From Nelumbo lutea (lineage: Eukaryota; Streptophyta; Magnoliopsida; Proteales; Nelumbonaceae): 64,000 nucleotides of DNA. The position numbers and the translations under genes are program-made. Where the stretch lies: positions 25,350,378 through 25,414,377 of the forward strand of contig JAKGHH010000008.1 of NCBI GenBank assembly GCA_022828595.1, read 5' to 3'. Shown here in pieces: positions 56,176-64,000 of the stretch. A model generated the notes under the pieces. It saw nothing but the letters and a program-made list of their open reading frames with translations, had not been told where the DNA came from and did not search any database. Position 1 is the first letter of the stretch; each line of letters starts with the position of its first letter.

Positions 56176-56394
56176 ATGTTGAAAAACATCATGCTTGCAC
56201 TCCTATTGATCCAAGCAAGTTGGATAGCATTTTTGTTGAAAATAGTGTTGCTGAATTGCCTTTGCCCACACATTGCGCCATCTTTAGTGGAGGCTAGTTT
56301 TAAGATTGATTTAGATATAAACTTCCACCTTAGGATCTATGCTTGTGGTATCCATATCAAGTACAATCTCCTTTTGTTTTGGTTTCAAATATAG
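56176..56394 (+). pseudogene. Unidentified coding-like relic, third copy
   Basis: First frame of the relic at 45260-45701 (CPHIAPSLVEASFKIDLDIN), with M changed to I. The second frame is cut at 56566 by the segment end. Confidence 0.3.
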
Positions 56395-56566
56395 TCTAGT
56401 TTCAATGCAAGATCGATTCGAAAAAAATGTTGTTTCTCAAAACATCGGGAAATCAGTTCCCAGATGGGATAAAATATTTTTGAAATTTCGCCCAACAATC
56501 TAGCATGGCTCAGCCATCTATACAATGGATTCTATCCCTTCCAACAAGGATATCAGCCTCTCCGTC

Positions 56567-59500
56567 GATCGGTTTTGATTTTTATGTATGAAAACCAAAA
56601 TCGACTTAGTAGTTAGTACTTAGTTCCTAGTTAGTAGTTACAACCTACTTAGTTCTTATTTAATTAAGTTGTTTCTATCCTAGTTACAACCTAACTTAAT
56701 TTCTAGTCTTATAGTTAGGAATGACATTAATGGCAACTATTGTAAGACAACTAGACAAGGAATTTTTTTGGGAAAAGTTTAAAGAAAATAATCAAAGAAT
56801 CCTAGTTTCTATGGTCTTTTATACCAAATAGGCAACCAATTACAATTATAATTAGGTGTCATTTTTTACTTAGAGTAGAAGGTTTCTTGAAATATACAAA
56901 TTTCAGTCTTCTTTCTCTAGTACAGTTTGACTTTCTATTTTCTTGATAACTTCTATTCTAACTTGGCATGTCCCCCTTAGCCCCTCAACTCAAGCACAAC
57001 CTCTAATACAATTTGACTCTCAAGCATGGTTGAACTTAGAGCCGATACCAACTAAAACCGACCCAACCCAACTCAAACCAACCAGGTCGGTTTTGCTTAA
57101 CACAAGGTTAGTTTCAGTTTCAATTTTAGGTAACCCGACCAGGTCGGGTTGGTTGGAAAATCTCAATAAACCGACCCAACCCAATTCGTGAACAGCCCTA
57201 GCCATATGTCACAATTTAATTATTTAATGTATTTTAAATGTAATAATATTTTTTAATTTTTCTAAAATATTCTAATATTTTTCAATTTAAAGCATTTTAA
57301 ATAATTTTTCAATGACTTTATATTTTTTTAATTTCAAAAGTGTTATTTTACAAAAATGTTTGAAAAAATTATTATATTTGTGTAATTATGGGGATTTATT
57401 GATTTTTTAAATTGTTATTAAATATATTTTTTATTTGATAGTTACTAACAAAATTACACTAATTTATCTTTTATTTTTAAATATAAATTAATTAATAATT
57501 TCATTTTCTAACATCATAATATTTTGTTCCCCCATTTGTGTTTGATTATTAATTATTATAATAACAAATACTAAATTTTTATATTTTTGATAATTGTTAA
57601 ATATAGTTCTCAATTTTATAGAAATTAGGTATTGAGTTTTCAGTTTCTATAAAATGTTGTTAATGATTTAATTAATAATAATATTTATTAATTTTTGGTA
57701 ATTTACTAACTGTAACTATTAACTTTTGTTAATAACACTATCTAATACTCATTGAATATGTGTGGGATTAAATATTAAACATATTTAATTATTTATTAAT
57801 TAATATGAATATTTTAAATGAGGGAGAGTGGATATAGATTAGGGGGTGCATTTTAGGAATTGATTAGGAATTTGGGCAACATGATACTTTTCAATTGTTT
57901 TAAATGAAATACTTTAAGAGAGGGATTATAGGAATATTTTTAGGTAGTTGGGTGACATGGCTTAATGGGAGTGGTGGGAAGGAGAGATGAGAGAAAGTCA
58001 AAGAAAATGCAGGGTGGGGATAGTGGAACAAGGAGAGGCATGGTGATGGGGACCCATGCTTTGTTATGCGAAAGTTAAATAATAGATATACATAAGAGTA
58101 TATAATTGTTTTATATTTTAACTTTTTAATAGACAATGCAATCAATCTCAACCTGAGTTGATCAGTTTTCTAGTATTTCATATTGGCTTTGGTTTAATAA
58201 ATATATATTAATATTTTATATTTTAATTTTAATTTTGTAATACGAGAAAGTAGAAAAGTTTTCATATTTTTTAGTCCCAAATATTTTATATCATAGATTT
58301 AATTTTTGTAATTTATTTTTAATAATATCATTGTAATTTATGAAATTTAAAATTAATTTTTAAGTTTAAATATTTTGAACAAACAAACTAAACCGAAATA
58401 GACCAATATTGATATAACCCGAGTTCGTGGGTTTTCTCTAATAGTTAATCGGTTTTGAGTGACAAACTACAGACTTAACCAGATCGATTTGGTTGGCGAA
58501 ACATCTTGCAACTGAACTAAACCAATCATTGAGCACTCCTAATTTCAACTAAATTTATAATCTAATATCAAATAAATAACAATAGTTTAATATCCAATAA
58601 TTATTGATATTTTATATCAAATGTACACAATCATTAAAAAAAGTTTATAATGAAAATATAATAGATATATAATAAAAGTAAAATAATTACAAAAATAAAA
58701 TAAATTAATCAATAAATAGTGTAATCTTAAACAATAGTTTAATATCTAATAAGTATTAATCTATAAATTATAAAAATATATATAATTACTAAAAATAAAC
58801 TTATAACAAAAATACAATAAATACAAAAAATTAAATTTCAAAAGTTAAATTATAAATGCTTAATATCCAATAATTATTGATAATCTTCAATTAAATAACA
58901 AAAATAAAAATACATTTGTAAATAATTATTGAAAGCATATTTATAATGAATATACACTATTATTATAAAATTTTTACTAATAAATATAACTTTGTTGATA
59001 CTTATTTTCTATAATTATTAATTGATATAAGTAAAATTAGTTATTTACAATATTACTTAGTCATTGAAATAATATTGTTATTTCATTTTTTAAAATATTA
59101 ATTATTCATTGAATTTAATAATCCATAAACTTATAATTGTACTATTATTACATAATTCATTATTAATTTTGTAAAATATTAAATTATTATTAATATGAAC
59201 ATTACGAATTCTATTATAATTATTTTTTCTACTTTAAGAAATTTTTAAATTTATTACATAATTTTTTTTTTATTTTAACTATTTAAAATTTTTTTATGTT
59301 TAATATTTTGTTATTTAAATATTTATATAAAATGTAAAATATTTAAAAATTTTCATTATTTGAATATATTTATTTTAATGTTATTATGTAATATTAAATA
59401 TTTTGTTACATTACTTAGCTATTTTTAATGTTTTTATTTTAGATTTTTAGTTATTGAAATATTTAAATAATGTTTTATTTTTTAATGTTAAAGTTTTATT

Positions 59501-59635
59501 ATTTGAATGACATTTATATTGAATAGTTCATTAAATTATAATTTATATTGTTACTACATAATTTCATGATGAATTTTGTAAAAATATTGAATTTTTAATA
59601 ATATGAACATTATTTAATCTTTTAACGTTTTTCAT
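56567..59635. other. Unique AT-rich DNA without recognised gene
   Basis: Right of the rearranged block. 57038-57199 has inverted words (CCGACCCAACCC and GGTCGGGTTGG) and ends GAACAGCCCTA. A further end-like GAGCACTCCTA is at 58532-58542. Both resemble hAT termini without a provable duplication. The rest is strongly AT-rich. Confidence 0.5.
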
Positions 59636-59739
59636 GCATTGGTGAACCGTTTCCCCCAATGGTTGATTGATGTACATCCTACATGGTGCTTACCTGTCAA
59701 CACATACATGTAAAATGTTACATACCAAACAAAATTGTG

Positions 59740-59850
59740 TTGCTCACTGCCCACGTGGCAGAAACATTTTTTGTGTAAAACGGGTCTTGGAAGAATGGGC
59801 GTTTTTTCATTATTGACAAGCACCCACGTGGCAGAAACACCTTCTATGTA
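59740..59850. repeat. Duplicated G-box segment
   Basis: The phrase CCCACGTGGCAGAAACA occurs twice (about 59750 and 59823), each with the palindrome CACGTG, a core plant bHLH/bZIP binding site. The surrounding ACATACCAAAC word is also repeated (59720 and 59860). No gene start is seen nearby, so regulatory use is unproven. Confidence 0.6.
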
Positions 59851-60269
59851 CCCGTGTTACATACCAAACTACCATTCTCTATCATTGAATCTTCTATGTA
59901 CGCTAATTTTTTTCTCACCGAATAAATTTTAACAATTAGATTTATATCCAATACTTTTAATTACAATATAAAACTTATGCTTTTCTGAACCGACTCAAAA
60001 TTAAGATTAATTTTCCATCATGATGGATAAGAAATTAAACCATGTAGGTTAAATGGATCAACTTTCAATGTCATAACTAAATAATAAAACTTCTAAAATA
60101 GAAATAAATGTTAGAGTTCTATTGAAAGTGGTCTATGCAACATCATCTCCCGGTGTTTTGTTTTCAGTAAAACTCCTAGTTCAAGTAGAAGAATAACTGG
60201 AAAAAGGTATTGTCTATCTAGGATAAAACTTTACACACTCCTTGATGGGTTTGGAGTGTGAGGAAATCT

Positions 60270-60450
60270 GTAATTCTATATAAGGAACTCTCCTCTTGTT
60301 ACAACTATTGGAGAAAAGTTTCCATCACTCATCCATTGAAAAGAAAAAGGAAAAGATGAGAAGCTGGAGATAAGAAGAGAACACATTGCAATTTCCAGCA
60401 CAAGATTTTGGAGTAAAGGACAACTCAAATGATTTGGACACAGGTAAGCT
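60270..60450 (+). promoter_or_regulatory. Possible promoter and leader
   Basis: TATATAAGG near 60276 is followed by a purine-rich leader and, about 165 bp on, by a splice-donor-like ACAGGTAAGCTT. No coding exon follows within reach. It could be the LTR leader of a retrotransposon or a non-coding transcript. Confidence 0.25.
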
Positions 60451-61720
60451 TATTGTTTTGTTTGTTTCCTATAAGCGGGTACTGCTATGGTTATTTTGGT
60501 GGTTTTCCAACCTGTTTTGGATGTTTACAATAAATATAAAAAAATAAAAAAAGTAAACGAATCAGGCACATCTTTAATGTTTTATATTAATTATATAAAA
60601 GAAAAATAAGTGTAATAAATAATTATTAATTTATTGAAGACAGAAATGAAATACAAAATTTAAAACTGACCAAAAAATAAAATTATTTTTTTTATTTGGT
60701 GTTAGGTCAATATTTTAACCTTTCGGGTCAAATGTATCAATGATTGATATTTAATTAAATAATAAAAATTCAGAAAGAAGACAAAAGCACAAGAAATTTA
60801 TAGAAAAAATGTTTGGGTACATGTCTAATATTGTATATTATTCATATCAAATCAAAATACAAAAAAAAAAGTAAAAAGATTTATAGAAAATTTTTTGTGT
60901 GTCTCTACTATTTTATTAATCAAATTAGAGAAAAATAAGCCTGATGAAAAACTTTTTATTGATGTTGGTAATGAAATACAAAATTTAAAACTAACCCAAA
61001 AGTGAAATTGTGTTCTTGTTAGGGGGTAGGTCAACAATTCAACATTTCAAGTCAAATGAGTTAATCCTTGATGTTATAACTAATAATAAAAATTTTAAGA
61101 AGATTGTATATATTGTAGAAAAGATGTGGGCACATCTCTAATATTTAGATTAATCATATTAAAGAAAAATAAGTGTGACAAAAAAGATTTGTATTTATTG
61201 ATGATAAAAATAAAATACAAAATTAAATTGACCCAAAAATATAATTATTTTCTTATTGTTGGTAGTTCAATAGTTTAATCATTTGGGTCAAGTGTGTCAA
61301 CCTCTAAAAGTTTAAGAAAAAGATAAACAGTACAAAATATTAAAAAAAAATACTAAGACTGCATTTGGCATTCCTTATTTTAAGGACTGACTTCCTTTTT
61401 GTAGTTAAAATGCCTTTATTAGTACTGAATTTTAAACGAAAAAAGGAAATAAGTCCTTAAAATAAGAAATGGCAAATGCAATTTAAAAGTATTTGTAAAA
61501 AGCATGTATTATAAGTATCAAATTATAATATTTATATATTAAATATAAAATATAACATGAAATATCATATATAAATATGCAGAAATAATTTTTAAATATG
61601 TGTGTCGTTCCAAGCCTGAGGACTCAACCTAGGCCCAAAGCTGATAATTTCCAGACTGGGCCGAAAATGATCACTAGTACTCCTCTAGGCTCTATCTAGG
61701 TAGAAGGGAGAAAACATGTT
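60451..61720. other. AT-rich DNA without recognised gene
   Basis: Repeated TAATAATAAAAATT and GGTCAA...TTTAACC words suggest an old tandem-like duplication (near 60600, 60900 and 61200, each with AAATACAAAATTTAAA or similar). A short inverted repeat (ATTCCTTATTTTAAGGACT and AGTCCTTAAAATAAG) is at about 61370-61470. No gene. Confidence 0.45.
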
Positions 61721-61732
61721 TCTTAATGGAGA

Positions 61733-62045
61733 CCGGATTCATTCTTCACAAAATTTGTCCTCACACAGTCACATTATTTACAACACTTATAGCCGTGCAT
61801 TTGAAATGTCTCCGTAATGCATGGTTCAAAGTGTTGTAAGGATGGCGTGAGGACTGAATCCCGATTTCTCATAACCTTAAGGTGATGAATTCCGGGTTCA
61901 TTCTTTACAAAATTTGTCCTCACACCATCTTTACAACATTTATAGTCGTGCATTTGAAATATCTCCATAATGCAGGGCTCTAAGTGTTGTGGGGATGGTG
62001 TGAGGATTGAATCTCGATTTCTCCTAACCTTAAGGTGATGAGTTA
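61733..62045. repeat. About 155-bp tandem duplication
   Basis: Two copies (about 61733-61890 and 61893-62045) share CACAAAATTTGTCCTCACAC, CGTGCATTTGAAAT, TAAGTGTTGT or AAAGTGTTGT, and CTTAAGGTGATGA. They differ at roughly one base in ten. No coding meaning. Confidence 0.85.
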
Positions 62046-62149
62046 ACTCTCCCTTCATCTTATCTAGTTTGGATTTCCTTTCTCTCATAATCCTCCTTAA
62101 ACATACCTCACGTTTCATTGCAGCCACGCATCAGAAAATCTCTAGGTGC

Positions 62150-62539
62150 ATCATTGCAAGTGACATAAGTAGATGTGTAAGTCGGGCTTTGCTGGGTTGG
62201 TATAACACAGTTTACGTGTGGTCCGTACAAAGTGCGAGTTATATCATGTTGGGTCGTGGACCATCGGGCCATGCTTACCTCCCTAGGATACTTTGGTGGT
62301 CGGTTCGGCAGAGCCCACAGCCTGAGCCCATGCGAGGTTGTGCCACGCCACAGGCCAGGTTGGTTTGTGGGCCAAGCCATATTTTTTAAAAATTTTAAAA
62401 AAAATAATGCAAATTTTAATATAAATTTAGAGAAACAAAAAATTAAAAAAATCTTAAAATTTATTTTATATGAAATTTGATATATATATTTGTTTATATA
62501 TGCAATAATAAAATAAAATTATATAATAAATTTAAAAAT

Positions 62540-62591
<52 letters not shown>

Positions 62592-62760
62592 TAGATGGTG
62601 ATGGACTGGGCTGAGTCAAGCCATAAGCTGGGCCGATTGCCGATTGTGGCATATCCATCCGGACACCCAATATATTGTGTCAAGTCATGCCGTGTCAGGT
62701 CAAAATCATGCTGATGGCGGCACAACCCTATTTCAACCCTATGTACACCTCTAGACATAA
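62150..62760. other. Transposon-like region around a (TA)n run
   Basis: A GGGCC-rich zone (62180-62380), an AT-rich centre with a (TA)n microsatellite at 62545-62586, and a second GGGC-rich zone ending CACCTCTA near 62755. This layout is like the hAT-type layout at 20828-21360. Ends are not resolved. Confidence 0.4.
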
Positions 62761-62879
62761 AGTGGTTGCCAGGAAGATATCTGTATTCCATCTTCTCGCG
62801 TTCCTCACGGAGCGCACTTCACACCGACCTCATAGGAGATGCTCCCGAATCCCGATCCATGGTGGAATGTTCCTGTGAG

Positions 62880-63118
62880 GTCGGTTTAAGGAGTGCAGTA
62901 TGAGTAGCAGTCCGGACTCGATATGCTGTGAGGAGCATATCCGGACTCATTAGATTGACGTCAGAAAGAATTTACCGCCAATAAAATGGAGCGGTTATTA
63001 TTAGATTCCAATTTGACGGTAGGAAAGATGTCACTGATGTTGTATCATAAGTTCATAACTCCACTGCTTATAACCGCCTCTCAGACGAAATCCTGTCTTT
63101 GCAATTTGCAATTTGCAA
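62880..63118 (+). promoter_or_regulatory. Upstream region of the F-box gene
   Basis: About 240 bp before the ATG, with ATAACCGCCTCTCAGACG near 63070 and a repeated CAATTTGCAATTTGCAA just before the start. No clear TATA box. It probably includes the 5' untranslated leader. Confidence 0.4.
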
Positions 63119-63477
63119 ATGGAGAACGGACGAGAAGGTGGGGAAGAGGAAACCAGGAGCAACTCGGACTGGGCTGAGTTGACTCACGAGTGCTTGACGA
63201 ACATACTGTCCCGATTAAGCTTGGAGGAGAGATGGAAGGGAACCATGCTCGTGTGCAAGTCCTGGCTTCATACCTGCAAGGACCCCTCTCTCTTCTCCGT
63301 CTTCGACCTCGAGTCCCGATTCGAATCGGGCACCGAGTCGTCTCTCTGGTGGTCTGCCGGTTTCGAGAGGAAGGTCGACAACATGCTTCGATCCGTTGTC
63401 GAGTGGAGCGCTGGAGCTCTTAAGGAGATTCGCATCAGACATTGCTCCGATCGATCTCTCTCTTTCGCCGCCGAAAG
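63119..63477 (+). CDS. SKIP1: F-box protein SKIP1-like, first exon (partial gene)
   Basis: F-box proteins are substrate adaptors of SCF ubiquitin ligases; SKIP1 is known as a partner of plant SKP1-like (ASK) proteins. The 119-codon exon starts at MENGREGG. An earlier in-frame TTG at 63113 is not a normal plant start. Residues 17-60 form the F-box: DWAELTHECL, LTNILSRLSLEERW, MLVCKSWLHTCKDPSLF. Then follow VFDLESRF, WWSAGFERKVDNML and the SKIP1-type phrase IRIRHCSDRSLSFAAER, which begins the leucine-rich part. AAAG/GTATCT at 63477/63478 is a good splice donor; the next exon normally starts within the AAERC context. The remaining LRR exons lie beyond the window. No stop or frameshift, and the exon is more GC-rich than the pseudogenes nearby. 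Confidence 0.88.
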
Positions 63478-64000
63478 GTATCTGCTTTGGGGGTTTGCCC
63501 ATTTTCCTTTTTGTTTATTGTATCTCTTGTTTTGAAATTGCTGCTAGTGTTAGGGTTTCGGTGGAATTGATGATTCTAATTCATGTTCATTTTTTGTTGC
63601 TCTTTTTTTGGTTAATTTGGTTTTAGTTGCGAAATTGATTTGTGTAGTGTAGTTACGGTTTAATTGATGAAATTAATTCATGTTGATTTGTTAGTGCTAA
63701 TTTATTCATTATGTATGGGATCCCATTTCTTAAATTTGTTAGAAATCTCTCCTTTGTGATGAAAAAATGTGATTCTGCAAATCAAAAGATTACCGAATTT
63801 CATTTGCGCAAAAGGAGGTTGGGTTCTTTACAACAGAATCATCAAAACTGAGAACCTTCCTGAGAAGAGAATAAAAAGGAAAATAAATTTCCAGTTCAAT
63901 TGCTTCTCTAGCCTTAGAAAATTGATGATACCACGTAGTCATCCCTTCAACAGAACAAATTTCATCAGAAGGATGATGCATAGTCCAGCAAAGCATGGAA
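63478..64000 (+). other. Intron 1 of the F-box gene (start)
   Basis: T-rich intron sequence from the donor GTATCT (for example TTTTTGTTGCTCTTTTTTTGG). From about 63790 the composition changes and a minus-strand open frame appears (YHQFSKAREAIELEIYF). This may be a transposon fragment or unrelated DNA within the intron. No acceptor with a continuing SKIP1 exon is recognised before the window ends. Confidence 0.6.

Larger units (their letters stand above)
53974..56566 (+). repeat. Third, direct copy of the 2.6-kb segment
   Basis: Matches 43065-45661 in the same orientation. It begins at GGCTTCTAATCC inside the copia RNase H and ends at CTCTCCGTCG, after which unique sequence starts. It includes a copia LTR (54190-54469), a 15-bp insertion near 54271 (ATCAGCTTATCTCAT) and private substitutions such as CAGATGGG for CAGAAGGG. 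Confidence 0.95.

Noticed and set aside
57200..59635. Centromere-like or scaffold-attachment region
   Set aside because: AT-richness alone, without a tandem satellite or other specific signal, does not support this.
63790..63996. Minus-strand open frame at the right edge as a gene
   Set aside because: 68 codons without a recognised domain, inside what is probably the first intron of the F-box gene.

Overview
This is nuclear DNA from a flowering plant. The evidence is plant-specific relics (coiled-coil NB-ARC-LRR resistance genes, a NAC transcription factor, a SKIP1-type F-box gene), plant Ty3/gypsy and Ty1/copia retrotransposons with initiator-Met-tRNA-type primer sites, hAT-type MITEs, and AT-rich intergenic DNA. 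I cannot name the species. The window is mostly transposons and pseudogenes. The only gene that looks intact is the first exon of a SKIP1-like F-box gene at the right edge (63119-63477).

Left part (1-8514): decayed minus-strand NLR relics (about 120-500 and 5122-7170). They are surrounded by a 1.7-kb solo LTR with minisatellites (3394-5116, target duplication AAAAT), a TRIM-like mini-retrotransposon (6475-6765) and an hAT-type MITE (7276-7653, target duplication GTGGTTGG).

8515-17122: a tandem LTR-internal-LTR-internal-LTR array of a non-autonomous gypsy element, with one 5-bp target duplication (GACTC) only at its outer edges. In each internal region the reverse transcriptase, RNase H and most of the integrase are missing. 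In their place sits an intronless piece of a RAD5/HLTF-type SNF2 DNA-repair helicase, fused between a gag-protease region and a short pol tail.

14727-53950: a very large inverted duplication. The left arm is 14727-33957. A 758-bp unpaired stretch and a 100-N assembly gap (34716-34815) follow. The right arm (34816-53950) starts at the first base after the gap. Both arms carry the same relics in mirror order: gypsy/RAD5 element, MITEs, an AAAAGTACTTTT palindromic minisatellite, a copia 3' end, LRR pseudogenes, a NAC pseudogene and a C2-domain relic. Each arm also has private frameshifts and indels, so one is not a simple copy of the other. It could be a real palindrome or two haplotypes scaffolded head to head.

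53951-56566: the right arm ends in a complex junction. A 27-bp filler copied from the RAD5 region is followed by a third, direct copy of a 2.6-kb segment of the right arm. The third copy shares at least seven variants with the right arm against the left.

56567-63118: unique AT-rich DNA with small repeats and no recognisable gene, followed by the F-box gene. No RNA gene or CRISPR array was recognised.
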